The position numbers were made by a program, and so were the translations under genes. The notes beneath the pieces are model-generated. The model ran no database searches. It saw only the letters and a program-made list of their open reading frames with translations, and was not told where the DNA came from. A stretch of DNA of 13,332 nucleotides, taken from CAZEER01 sp964586315. Lineage in GTDB: Bacteria > Fidelibacterota > Marinisomatia > Marinisomatales > UBA1611. The stretch spans positions 1-13,332 of the forward strand of contig CAZPHE010000059.1 of the NCBI GenBank assembly GCA_964586315.1, written 5' to 3'. Below, piece after piece: positions 1-7,681 of this stretch (position 1 is its first letter; each line of letters opens with the position of its first letter).

Positions 1-319
1 TTAATGTTTTTAAATAATATTTAGAGCTGCGCTGAGGGAATTCTGACCTAGGAATTTTTATATTTGTAAAAACCATAGATGGACCACAAAATACATAATC
101 CTCAAGTTCTACACCTTCATAAACAGAAACATTATTTTGAATCTTTACATGATTACCAATAAGTACATTGGTCCCAATATTAACATTTTGACCTAAAGAG
201 CAATTTTCACCAATAATCGCACCCGATTGAACGTGGGAGAAATGCCAAATTTTAGTTCCTCTACCAATAGAAACATTATCATCAATATAAGAAGATTCGT
301 GAAAAAAATATTCTTTCAT
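1..319 (-). CDS. wbpD: UDP-2-acetamido-3-amino-2,3-dideoxyglucuronate N-acetyltransferase, WbpD/WlbB-like (partial, 3' end outside window)
   Basis: The reading frame opens at an ATG at 319-317 and runs off the left edge after 106 codons, so only the N-terminal half or so of a family usually near 190 residues is visible. The start region (MKEYFFHESSYIDDN) matches where WbpD/WlbB proteins normally begin. Residues 12-80 are left-handed beta-helix hexapeptide repeats (VSIG, AIIG, CSLG, VNIG, VLIG). The KIWHFSHV segment (residues 23-30) and the GPSMVFTN...PRSEFP block (79-95) are typical of WbpD/WlbB acetyltransferases. The family acetylates the 3-amino group of the UDP-sugar with acetyl-CoA in the cytoplasm. 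The gene starts 8 bp after the dehydrogenase stop, completing the order aminotransferase-dehydrogenase-acetyltransferase. I see no strong Shine-Dalgarno. A related hexapeptide acetyltransferase acting on another amino sugar is the main alternative. Confidence 0.88.
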   Translation of the reverse strand, partial: MKEYFFHESSYIDDNVSIGRGTKIWHFSHVQSGAIIGENCSLGQNVNIGTNVLIGNHVKIQNNVSVYEGVELEDYVFCGPSMVFTNIKIPRSEFPQRSSKYYLKTL

Positions 320-327
320 ACCAATTA

Positions 328-1287
328 CTATTTTATTAATTGTCGGCTTGTTTCTACCAGAATTTTTATGACATCAAGACCGTGATACATATTAGCAATT
401 TTTGGTTTTTTTTCATCTAAATGATTTATAAAATATTCAAGCTCAGCAATCAATGGCATCTTTTTTTCATAGGGTATCCATTCAACGGGTCCATCTATCT
501 TTTCTGGAACACCACTTGCCAAATCAATTTTTTTTGAATAAAGTTTTAAAGGTTTATCTTCTAACGAATCTTCAAATGAAACCATTGATTCTGAACCTAT
601 TACTACAAGACGATGTTCTTTAAAAGGATGTAACCAACTAACAAAAATATGTCCCTCTACCCCATTTTCATATTCTAAATGCGTCAAAGTTGAATCAGGA
701 ATACCTTTCTGTAGAAATGTGCTACCTGATGCATGGATATTTTTTGGAAAAGAATTTGTTAAATACTGAAAAATGGCAATATCATGAGGGGCAAGACTCC
801 AAAAAACATTCTCTTCGGTACGAATTTTACCCAAATTTAATCTATTGCTATAAATATATTGCAGTTTACCTATTTTACCATTGGTAATCATTTCTTTAAG
901 CTTAACTATAGCAGGATGGAATAACAGGACATGACCAACCATGAGATTTATATTATTTTGAATTGCTAAATTAACCAATTCCTGTGCATCAGCAATAGAA
1001 AGCGCCATGGGTTTTTCAATAAGAACATGTTTTCCCGCGTTAATTATTTTTTTTGCAATTTCATAATGCGTCTCTGAAGGAGTAGCAATTGTAAAACCAT
1101 CAAAATCCTCTTTTAAAGCTTCATCTAAATCAAAGTAACCATGAACATTAGGATAATTAATAGTAATTGAATTTAGCAAATTCTTATCAGATTCAACTAT
1201 CCCACTTAATGCACCTAATTGATTAAGGCTATTTATATGGTTTTTCCCCCAATAGCCAGCACCAACTACACAAATTCGTTTATTCAT
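328..1287 (-). CDS. wbpB: Gfo/Idh/MocA-family dehydrogenase, WbpB/WlbA-like UDP-N-acetylglucosaminuronate 3-dehydrogenase
   Basis: This 319-residue protein has an N-terminal Rossmann fold with GAGYWG (residues 9-14) for NAD binding, the catalytic-lysine motif EKP (91-93) and a His-Asp pair (168-169) in WSLAPHDIAIF, as expected of the Gfo/Idh/MocA family. The GHVLLFHPAI segment (118-127) and the position between wbpE- and wbpD-like genes favour the WbpB/WlbA subgroup. That subgroup oxidises C3 of UDP-N-acetylglucosaminuronate, giving the 3-keto sugar that the aminotransferase then uses. WbpB enzymes are known to reoxidise their bound NADH with 2-oxoglutarate, making 2-hydroxyglutarate, which matters because an LhgO gene lies upstream. 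The ATG at 1287 overlaps the wbpE stop by 8 bp, implying coupled translation. Family membership is sure; the substrate rests on synteny and motif resemblance. Confidence 0.87.
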   Translation of the reverse strand: MNKRICVVGAGYWGKNHINSLNQLGALSGIVESDKNLLNSITINYPNVHGYFDLDEALKEDFDGFTIATPSETHYEIAKKIINAGKHVLIEKPMALSIADAQELVNLAIQNNINLMVGHVLLFHPAIVKLKEMITNGKIGKLQYIYSNRLNLGKIRTEENVFWSLAPHDIAIFQYLTNSFPKNIHASGSTFLQKGIPDSTLTHLEYENGVEGHIFVSWLHPFKEHRLVVIGSESMVSFEDSLEDKPLKLYSKKIDLASGVPEKIDGPVEWIPYEKKMPLIAELEYFINHLDEKKPKIANMYHGLDVIKILVETSRQLIK

Positions 1288-2395
1288 TATTTAAAATCTC
1301 TAGTATTTTATCTTGTTGTTTATCAACTAAATAAGGATGCATTGGAATTGAAAAAATCTTACTTGAGATCATCTCTGAAACAGGAAAATCACCTATCCTA
1401 TAATCTAATTTACTAAAAACGCTCTGAAGATGAAGTGGGATCCTATAATAAATAATACTAGGAATATTTTCTTTTTTTAAATCAGACATTAAAAGATCTC
1501 TGGCATTATTGGATTCAGCAACAATAGAATATTGCGCCCAAGATGATTGATATCCATTTGGAATAATAGGTTTCTGAAACTTGTTTTTTAGATTACTTGT
1601 ATAATAATCTGCAATCTTATTACGGTTTAAAAGTTCATCATCAAAAATTGATAATTTTTCCAAAAGAATTGCTGCTTGAATAGTATCAAGTCTCCCATTA
1701 ATTCCCAATCTAATATTTTCATATTTATCTGACCCACTACCATGTACTCTAATAGATCTCATTCTTTTTGCAAGTTTATTATTATTTGTAAAAATAGCTC
1801 CACCATCACCATAACAACCTAAAGGTTTGGCTGGAAAAAAACTTGTTGCAGCTATATCACCAAATGAGCCTGCTTTTTGTCCTCTAACTGATCCGCCAAA
1901 ACTTTGTGCTGCATCCTCTATAATAAAAAGATTATACTTCTCTGCAATTTCTTTAATTAATCGATATCTGGCAGGTAAACCAAACATATCCACAGGAATA
2001 ATTGCTTTTGGTTTCAAACCTTTTTTTCGGGCTAAATAAATTGCATTTTCAATATGATTATGATCAATATTAAATGTCGCTGGATAAATATCAACAAAAA
2101 CTGGCTCAGCACCAATTAGAGAAATAACTTCAGCAGTAGCAATATAGGTAAATGGTGTTGTAATTACAGCATCACCTTTCCCAATATTTTTAGAAATAAG
2201 AGAAATTAGTAATGCATCTGTCCCCGAAGAACAGGAAATACAATTTTTTACACCAACATAATCCGCAAGTCGCTCTTCAAGATCGAACACTTCTGGACCC
2301 ATAATATATTTACCATGATCTAATACGGTATTAATCCTATCATTAATTTTCCCTCGGATCAAGGTTTGCTGTGCTTTAAGATCTATAAATTGCAT
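1280..2395 (-). CDS. wbpE: DegT/DnrJ/EryC1/StrS-family PLP aminotransferase, WbpE/WlbC-like
   Basis: This is a full-length sugar aminotransferase (371 residues) of the DegT/DnrJ/EryC1/StrS family. Visible motifs are SGTDA (57-61), which binds the cofactor phosphate, EDAAQS (160-165) with the Asp and Gln that contact the pyridine ring, and TSFFPAKPLGCYGDGGA (184-200), in which Lys190 should form the internal aldimine with PLP. The FFPAKPLGCYGDGGAIF string closely resembles WbpE. The expected reaction transfers an amino group from L-glutamate to the 3-keto UDP-sugar made by the neighbouring dehydrogenase, releasing 2-oxoglutarate, which the dehydrogenase can use as electron acceptor. The gene lies 57 bp after lhgO and its last 8 bp overlap wbpB. 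The leader before the ATG is AT-rich with no clear Shine-Dalgarno. Other 3- or 4-keto-sugar aminotransferases of this family are the alternative. Confidence 0.9.
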   Translation of the reverse strand: MQFIDLKAQQTLIRGKINDRINTVLDHGKYIMGPEVFDLEERLADYVGVKNCISCSSGTDALLISLISKNIGKGDAVITTPFTYIATAEVISLIGAEPVFVDIYPATFNIDHNHIENAIYLARKKGLKPKAIIPVDMFGLPARYRLIKEIAEKYNLFIIEDAAQSFGGSVRGQKAGSFGDIAATSFFPAKPLGCYGDGGAIFTNNNKLAKRMRSIRVHGSGSDKYENIRLGINGRLDTIQAAILLEKLSIFDDELLNRNKIADYYTSNLKNKFQKPIIPNGYQSSWAQYSIVAESNNARDLLMSDLKKENIPSIIYYRIPLHLQSVFSKLDYRIGDFPVSEMISSKIFSIPMHPYLVDKQQDKILEILNNE

Positions 2396-2452
2396 TGTGA
2401 ATTATCAAATAGAAGTAATGTAAGGTTGTTGAAATTATAGGCAATTAAACAA

Positions 2453-3646
2453 TTAACTTATAATAGAACTATAAAGTTCCTTTATATACAATCCAATTGA
2501 GAAAGAACTCGTAGCTGCCGGAGAGGGAGCATTGAGTACATGAATCATATTACTAGTCCTTTGTATTTTAAAATCATCAATTAATCTGCCATCAGATCCA
2601 AGAGCCTGTGCTCTAACACCAGCAGGACTCTCTTGGATATTTTCTGTTTTTATTGATGGTACTAAACATTGTAAAGATTTTAAAAATGCTTTTTTAAATA
2701 TTGAACGATAATATTCCTTCATACCAGTATCCCAATATTTACGAGCCATCAGCCAAAAACCTGAATATGTTAAATAATCCCAAATATCTTTTAAGTTAAT
2801 ATCCATTTTTGAATATCCTTCCCTTGCTAAAGCTAATACAGCATTGGGACCTACTTCAATTTCACCATTGATAGTTCGAGTAAAATGGACACCAAGAAAA
2901 GGATAACGGGAATCTGGGACAGGATAAATTAAATTTTTCACAAGATGTTGAGCATCTTTTTTTAGCATATAGTATTCTCCTCTGAATGGAATAATTCTTG
3001 ATGTTCTATCTACTCCTGCCATCTCTGAAATTCTATCTGAAAATAATCCAGCGCAATTGATTAAAAATTTAGATTCATACTCTGAGTTGTTTGTCTGTAT
3101 TATTAAATGATTATTCTTTTTAAAAATATTTGATACCCTTTCTCCTGTAATAACTTTTCCTTTTTTATTAATTAATTCATATAATTTTTTACATATATCA
3201 GAATAATTAACAATACCAGTTTCTGGGCAAAATATTGCTTTTTCACCAATTGCATATGGCTCATAATCTGGAATTTCATTTTTTTGAATTATTCTTAAAC
3301 CTTGAATACCATTTGCTTTACCGCGTTCAAAAAGCATATTTAAAACATTTAAATCACTATTTGTACTAGCAATAATTATTTTACCACAAATTTCATATTT
3401 AATCTCATAGATATTACAAAAATGTTTTAATAACTTAATTCCATATCGGCAATTTTTTGCTTTTAAAGATTCTGGTTTATAATAAATCCCTGAGTGTATA
3501 ACACCACTATTATGTCCGGTTTGATGCATAGATACTTTGTTCTCTTTTTCTATAAGCAATAATTTTTTATCCGGGGTTGATTGCAATATTTGATAGGCAG
3601 TTGAAAGACCAATGATCCCTGCACCTATGATAACTATATCATACAT
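2453..3646 (-). CDS. lhgO: L-2-hydroxyglutarate oxidase (LhgO/YgaF family FAD-dependent oxidoreductase)
   Basis: This 397-residue flavoprotein is slightly shorter than E. coli LhgO. It starts with an FAD-binding GAGIIG motif (residues 8-13) followed by the ribose-binding acidic residue Glu33 (LLLIEKE). The HQTGHNSGVIHSGIYY block (41-56) and the C-terminal GVRAQAL and VLNAPSPAAT segments (about 343-379) are hallmarks of the LhgO/L2HGDH family rather than generic DAO-fold oxidases. Family members oxidise L-2-hydroxyglutarate to 2-oxoglutarate and, in E. coli, pass electrons to the membrane quinone pool. Here the gene sits between UDP-xylose synthase and the wbpE-wbpB-wbpD genes, not in a csiD-gab context. 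I infer that it recycles 2-hydroxyglutarate made by the WbpB-type enzyme. The gaps on either side are 56 and 57 bp. There is no signal peptide; the N-terminus is the nucleotide-binding strand. Confidence 0.87.
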   Translation of the reverse strand: MYDIVIIGAGIIGLSTAYQILQSTPDKKLLLIEKENKVSMHQTGHNSGVIHSGIYYKPESLKAKNCRYGIKLLKHFCNIYEIKYEICGKIIIASTNSDLNVLNMLFERGKANGIQGLRIIQKNEIPDYEPYAIGEKAIFCPETGIVNYSDICKKLYELINKKGKVITGERVSNIFKKNNHLIIQTNNSEYESKFLINCAGLFSDRISEMAGVDRTSRIIPFRGEYYMLKKDAQHLVKNLIYPVPDSRYPFLGVHFTRTINGEIEVGPNAVLALAREGYSKMDINLKDIWDYLTYSGFWLMARKYWDTGMKEYYRSIFKKAFLKSLQCLVPSIKTENIQESPAGVRAQALGSDGRLIDDFKIQRTSNMIHVLNAPSPAATSSFSIGLYIKELYSSIIS

Positions 3647-3702
3647 TTAAAATTATACTTCTATTTTAATTTTTAATAAGTCAACTAGATTCTATAAAGT
3701 AC

Positions 3703-4653
3703 TCATATCACCATCTTTTGGAAGTATTCAATGGTGCGTATCAAACCAGTTTTCAGCTTAATATTAGGTGACCAGTCCAACTTTTCCTTCGCTAGGTTAA
3801 TATTAGGCTGCCTTTGCTTTGGATCATCTTCCGGGAGAGATGAAAAAGTAATTTTTGATTTTGAATTGGTTAATTCAACAACTTTTTCTGCCAACTCAAA
3901 AATTCTAAATTCATCCGGGTTTCCCAAATTAACAGGTCCAGAAAATCCATCTTTTGAGTTCATGAACAATATAAAAGCATCGATTAAATCATCTACATAA
4001 CAGAAACTACGAGTTTGGGCACCATCTCCATAGATGGTAATATTCTTATTCTGTAGAGCTTGCACAATGAAGTTACTAACAACTCTTCCATCATTTGGAT
4101 GCATTCTAGGACCATATGTGTTAAATATTCTAGCTACTTTTATATTTAATCGGTGTTGGCGATGATAATCAAAAAATAATGTCTCTGCACATCTTTTTCC
4201 TTCATCATAACAGGATCTAATACCTGTTGGATTTACTCTACCCCAATATGATTCATCTTGAGGGTGGATTTCTGGATCTCCATATACCTCAGAAGTAGAG
4301 GCTTGGAATATTTTTGCATTGATCCGTTTAGCTAACCCAAGCATATTTATTGCACCATGTACTGATGTTTTTATAGTCTGAACAGGATCATATTGATAAT
4401 GTACTGGAGACGCAGGACAAGCTAGATTATAGATTTCATCTACTTCAATGTATAGTGGAAATGTTATATCATGCCGGATTAATTCAAAATTTGAATTATC
4501 AAATAAATGTTTAATATTTAATTTCGTACCAGTGAAATAATTATCCACGCAAATAACTTCATGACCATCATTTATAAGCCTATCACAAAGATGAGAGCCT
4601 AAAAAGCCAGCCCCGCCAGTTATTAAAATTCTTTTTTGTTTGGAGTTTCTCAT
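3703..4653 (-). CDS. uxs: UDP-glucuronate decarboxylase (UDP-xylose synthase), extended SDR family
   Basis: This is a full-length (316 residues) extended short-chain dehydrogenase. It has the NAD-binding motif TGGAGFLG (12-19), the NLACPASPVHYQYDP block (76-90), STSEVYGDP (119-127), the catalytic YxxxK pair Tyr149/Lys153 in SCYDEGKR, and RIFNTYGPRMHPNDGRVVSNF (starting at 175). The CPASP and SCYDEGKR segments separate UDP-xylose synthases from UDP-glucose 4-epimerases and dTDP-glucose dehydratases. The reaction oxidises C4 of UDP-glucuronate, loses CO2 and re-reduces to UDP-xylose, with NAD+ retained in the enzyme. It lacks the N-terminal membrane anchor of many eukaryotic forms, so it is cytoplasmic. 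It opens the sugar-nucleotide block and follows the DUF5684 gene by 33 bp, so the two blocks may be co-transcribed. The leader is AT-rich with no evident Shine-Dalgarno. Confidence 0.92.
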   Translation of the reverse strand: MRNSKQKRILITGGAGFLGSHLCDRLINDGHEVICVDNYFTGTKLNIKHLFDNSNFELIRHDITFPLYIEVDEIYNLACPASPVHYQYDPVQTIKTSVHGAINMLGLAKRINAKIFQASTSEVYGDPEIHPQDESYWGRVNPTGIRSCYDEGKRCAETLFFDYHRQHRLNIKVARIFNTYGPRMHPNDGRVVSNFIVQALQNKNITIYGDGAQTRSFCYVDDLIDAFILFMNSKDGFSGPVNLGNPDEFRIFELAEKVVELTNSKSKITFSSLPEDDPKQRQPNINLAKEKLDWSPNIKLKTGLIRTIEYFQKMVI

Positions 4654-4686
4654 ATAAACATTTAAACGATTTTAATCAGATTTAAT

Positions 4687-6141
4687 TTAATTTTTTGGAC
4701 CAATAAACTGTGACTTTCCAAATGCAATTAAAGGGAAAAAAACCATAGGTAGAAAAATCAAACCAACAACGAAAATAATTTTTTTACCAAATAATTTAGA
4801 AACATCAAAAGCAGATAAAATATACCCTATAGGAACTATAAGATAAATCGCAATCCACCAAATAGGCTTTCCAGCTATTTTTGTATAGACAAATACATTA
4901 AAAAAGGGAACTATTGCTTTCCAACCAGCTTCACCAGCTTTACTAAAAATCATAAACCAAGAGATCCAGGTTAAAATAATTGTCAATCCTCCAACTGATA
5001 TAATTATAATATTCAGAAGTCCAAACTCTCCTTTTTTACCAGGTTTAGACTGCGAATTAATATGTTTATTTTTTTTAGTTTTATTACTTAATGTTCCTTG
5101 TAAAGACCCAACTGTTTCCACTTTAAATTCTTTTGGAGGCTTCATATCTAGTTCAACTTCACTTCCATCACTCGTTTCATCAACAGTCTCACCAATATTA
5201 CCAGCCTGGTCTTTATATGTTAATTCGATAGGAATCACTCCTTCAGAATCTGATTCAGTAAACACATGAAAATATTCAAATTTCAAGTCCTCTTCTTTTA
5301 ATAATTTCCCTTCAGTAAAATTAATTAAAACCTTTATATCTTGAATGACTTCAGAAACAAGAAATCTGAGAAATACTGAATCACCTTTTACAGCCAATGA
5401 CTGATCATAAACATTATTTGTAGATAAATTAATCTCTTTCAATTCTGGTAGCGTACCGTCCATCGTAATTACTGTACTATCGGATGGTATGGATATGGGG
5501 ACTCCTGGATTACCAGCTATATCAACATAATTAATTTCAAAATTTATAATACCATCTCTAGCATCATCAGCGTAATAGACTAGCATCCATGATTTTTCAA
5601 CTCCTACAGCATTATTATAAGTCTCACCATTAATTTCAAATATTGGTTTTTTTATAGGTTCACTCGTACTAAGCTGAAACATTATAGAATCTTCTGGCAT
5701 GACTAATGATTTATTTTGATTTGAGGAAATCATTTTTAATTCAATTAGAGTTGGTAAAACCTCATCGATTGTTAATATACTATCACTAACTGAACCATCT
5801 ATACTGTTCCCTGCCCTATCCCAAACTGTAGCTTTAAATTGAACTTTACCCCCTTCATTAAAACCTGGCATTGTTTCAAAAATATCTGCATTAATTGAAA
5901 CCTGTTTTAGATCATCTATATCGCCTTTTTCAATCGAAAAGGGTTCTCCCATATTATTAAAAGATTTTCCACCATCAAAACTAACTGTGACTTGTATTCT
6001 TCCACCAACAAGTGTTTCATCTTCAGCTAGAGGAACACCTACAGTTACATCAGTTGCTAGGCTGTTCCAATAAATGTTTTGTTCTTCTTGACCAAAAACA
6101 ATAGAAAAGATAATAAGGAAAAAAAGGGAATTTGGTTTCAT
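4687..6141 (-). CDS. Exported protein with three Ig-like repeats and a C-terminal DUF5684-like membrane domain
   Basis: The protein (484 residues from the chosen start) begins with a signal peptide (MKPNSLFFLIIFSIVFGQEE). Three repeats of about 100 residues follow, each ending in a D-x-AGN motif (WDRAGNS near 108, VDIAGNP near 207, KDQAGNI near 311). The boundaries are marked by similar strings (TIDEVLP, TMDGTLP, ELDMKPP), as in bacterial Ig-like folds. A Lys/Asn-rich linker (about 352-370) leads to a hydrophobic C-terminus with several predicted membrane segments. Its GWKAIVPFFNVFVYTKIAGKPIWW and FLPMVFFPLIAFG pattern resembles DUF5684, a family of unknown function. I chose the ATG at 6141 because it makes an ATGA overlap with the preceding stop, like two neighbouring junctions; an ATG at 6147 would add Met-Glu. 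Function is unknown; an envelope-anchored surface or assembly role is only inferred. Confidence 0.8.
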   Translation of the reverse strand: MKPNSLFFLIIFSIVFGQEEQNIYWNSLATDVTVGVPLAEDETLVGGRIQVTVSFDGGKSFNNMGEPFSIEKGDIDDLKQVSINADIFETMPGFNEGGKVQFKATVWDRAGNSIDGSVSDSILTIDEVLPTLIELKMISSNQNKSLVMPEDSIMFQLSTSEPIKKPIFEINGETYNNAVGVEKSWMLVYYADDARDGIINFEINYVDIAGNPGVPISIPSDSTVITMDGTLPELKEINLSTNNVYDQSLAVKGDSVFLRFLVSEVIQDIKVLINFTEGKLLKEEDLKFEYFHVFTESDSEGVIPIELTYKDQAGNIGETVDETSDGSEVELDMKPPKEFKVETVGSLQGTLSNKTKKNKHINSQSKPGKKGEFGLLNIIIISVGGLTIILTWISWFMIFSKAGEAGWKAIVPFFNVFVYTKIAGKPIWWIAIYLIVPIGYILSAFDVSKLFGKKIIFVVGLIFLPMVFFPLIAFGKSQFIGPKN

Positions 6142-6147
6142 TTCCAT
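6138..6147 (-). other. Overlapping stop and two candidate starts (ATGGAAATGA) that decide the Ig/DUF5684 start
   Basis: Read on the minus strand, two ATG codons lie six bases apart (6147 and 6141). The second forms an ATGA overlap with the TGA stop of the TPR-like gene. The short purine run GGAAA of the first candidate lies just before the second ATG, too close for an ordinary Shine-Dalgarno. I prefer the second start because the same ATGA arrangement occurs at 7681-7678 and 9974-9971. Confidence 0.55.
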
Positions 6148-6905
6148 TCTTCTAATAATTCTCTAGCTAACTGATGTTGATCGAAATCTTCTACTGGGTC
6201 TGATTCAGAAAATGGTTTCTTCAACAGTTCATTTAAAAGAGATATTGCTTTATTATGTTGCCCATTTTTATATATAGATCTTGCAAGATAAACTATCTGG
6301 GATGGTGTAGAATCTCCAGTACTATGAGCTTTAGTTAAGTACTCAATCGCTTTGTCATTACTTGGCCAAGACAATATAAATGGAATATATGGGGATTTAA
6401 AATGAACAGCTCCAAGCATAAAATAACCACCGCCATTTGAATATTCTGAATCCAGCTCAATAATTTTTTTTGCATGATCTTTCATATTATTTGCAACACC
6501 TTCTTTAGCTGCTGCAAACACTCCGTAAACTTCAGCCCAGCTTCCTAGATTTACCAAATACCAATAACGAGCTGCAGGAGATTGAGGGTAGGCTTTAATT
6601 AATGTCTCTCCAAGAATCTTACCTTCATTGAAAATCGCTTTTTTTTGTTCATCATTTTTTGCTATAAATTTCCCTTTATAGTAATAACTGCGCATTAAAT
6701 AAACACCTGCATTCAGTTCTTTATCAGGGTTCGTATAAGCTTTTTTAAATTCTTTTATAGCATAGTTTATTGGTCCCGGCTGGACATTCAATCCTCTTGC
6801 TCCTTCTGCCCTTGCATCATAAGACCTTACACCTCTTTGAAATGTAGATACTTGTGCATGTAAAGAGTAAAAAACAATTATGATAACTATGAAAATGCTT
6901 CTCAT
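6138..6905 (-). CDS. Exported TPR-like helical repeat protein
   Basis: This 255-residue protein has an N-terminal signal peptide (MRSIFIVIIIVFYSLHAQ, probable cleavage after HA). The rest looks like a helical repeat protein of TPR type, with units such as AIKEFKKAYTNPDKELNAG near 49-67, the segment AARYWYLVNLGSWAEVYGV, and a clear C-terminal repeat (SNDKAIEYLTKAHSTGDSTP then QIVYLARSIYKNGQHNKAISLLNELLKK). The aromatic AARYWYLVNLG region and the GYFMLGAVHFKSPYIPF stretch remind me weakly of periplasmic TatT-like TPR proteins of TRAP systems, but I would not assign that. It starts 11 bp after the barrel protein's stop and ends in an ATGA overlap with the Ig/DUF5684 gene, so it is probably made with them. 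A periplasmic scaffold or adaptor role is inferred from fold type and context. Confidence 0.72.
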   Translation of the reverse strand: MRSIFIVIIIVFYSLHAQVSTFQRGVRSYDARAEGARGLNVQPGPINYAIKEFKKAYTNPDKELNAGVYLMRSYYYKGKFIAKNDEQKKAIFNEGKILGETLIKAYPQSPAARYWYLVNLGSWAEVYGVFAAAKEGVANNMKDHAKKIIELDSEYSNGGGYFMLGAVHFKSPYIPFILSWPSNDKAIEYLTKAHSTGDSTPSQIVYLARSIYKNGQHNKAISLLNELLKKPFSESDPVEDFDQHQLARELLEEWK

Positions 6906-6916
6906 ACAATCTCTAA

Positions 6917-7681
6917 TTAAAAATATTCAATATATGTAATTTTAATCTCACGTTTGAAATAGTCAACTTTTTCATCATCAAAAAGAAGATTATTAAGATT
7001 TAATTCAATATGTAATGATTCAACAAATGACCAACGCAAAGCTGCATTTAGATAGCCTCCACTATTAATAGACATGGTCTTTGCTGTCATATCATTTTCA
7101 TTTAATGCACTATTATATTCCATAAGTACTGAAAATTCTGGATTCAACTCAAGATCAAAACCAAAAAATAAATTTGGGTCTTGATCTCCATCACCGATCT
7201 CTAAAAAATTATAATTTATCCCAGAGTGCAAACCCATATTTCCTAAAGGTGATTTCCAATTTTTTGATAAAGCTATATAAAGTCCAAGAGCTTTGGTATC
7301 GTAACGCTGAAGACTGTCTTCAGAATAATAATCTCCATATCCTTGAGTATTTAAACCAATTGCAACACCAGGAAGAGATATGTTTTCATCAATAACTAGG
7401 TATTTCAATTTTGCTTCTGGTCTTGGGTACCAATTCAAACTATCATCACCAATAAGATTCGGAGAGCCATAAGATAATCCAAACTGAAAACGATCTGTTA
7501 TCCCAGCACTTAAACCAAGAATCAAACCGCCCTCATCCTGGATTCGCATATCCATTGAAAAACTTCCTCGCATTAACGTCCCTGCTGTAGGAACAGTAAT
7601 TAAATCTGTGGGTGGTGGATATTCCTGTGCCACTAAAATACCAGCATATAATATAATTAATAAAAAAATTTGTTTTTTCAT
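6917..7681 (-). CDS. Small outer-membrane beta-barrel-like protein, YjbH-like
   Basis: This 254-residue protein has a clean signal peptide (MKKQIFLLIILYAGILVAQ). The mature part is dominated by alternating amphipathic strands separated by short turns (GSFSMDMRIQDEGGLILGLSAG, RFQFGLSYGS, LGLYIALSKNW, GLHSGINYNF, FFGFDLELNPEFSVLMEYNSA, GYLNAALRWSF, LHIELNLNNLL), as expected of an outer-membrane barrel of about ten to twelve strands. The start PTDLITVPTAGTLMRGSF and the order of strands resemble barrel proteins loosely grouped with YjbH, whose enterobacterial members are linked to exopolysaccharide production. The protein is much shorter than enterobacterial YjbH. It ends with an aromatic residue (YIEYF), common for barrels handled by the BAM machinery. 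Its ATG lies in an ATGA overlap with the upstream gene. The YjbH link is a resemblance, not a proven homology. Confidence 0.68.
   Translation of the reverse strand: MKKQIFLLIILYAGILVAQEYPPPTDLITVPTAGTLMRGSFSMDMRIQDEGGLILGLSAGITDRFQFGLSYGSPNLIGDDSLNWYPRPEAKLKYLVIDENISLPGVAIGLNTQGYGDYYSEDSLQRYDTKALGLYIALSKNWKSPLGNMGLHSGINYNFLEIGDGDQDPNLFFGFDLELNPEFSVLMEYNSALNENDMTAKTMSINSGGYLNAALRWSFVESLHIELNLNNLLFDDEKVDYFKREIKITYIEYF

Noticed and set aside
2434..2439. Perfect minus-strand TATAAT in the gap before the wbpE-like gene
   Set aside because: The hexamer at the right distance upstream (TATAAG) is a poor -35 box, the DNA is very AT-rich so such hits are expected by chance, and no terminator precedes it. 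An internal promoter is possible but not supported.
3647..3702. TTGACT and TATAAT in the gap before lhgO as a promoter
   Set aside because: The two boxes are 21 bp apart and the TATAAT lies only five bases before the ATG, so the geometry does not fit a sigma-70 promoter for this gene.
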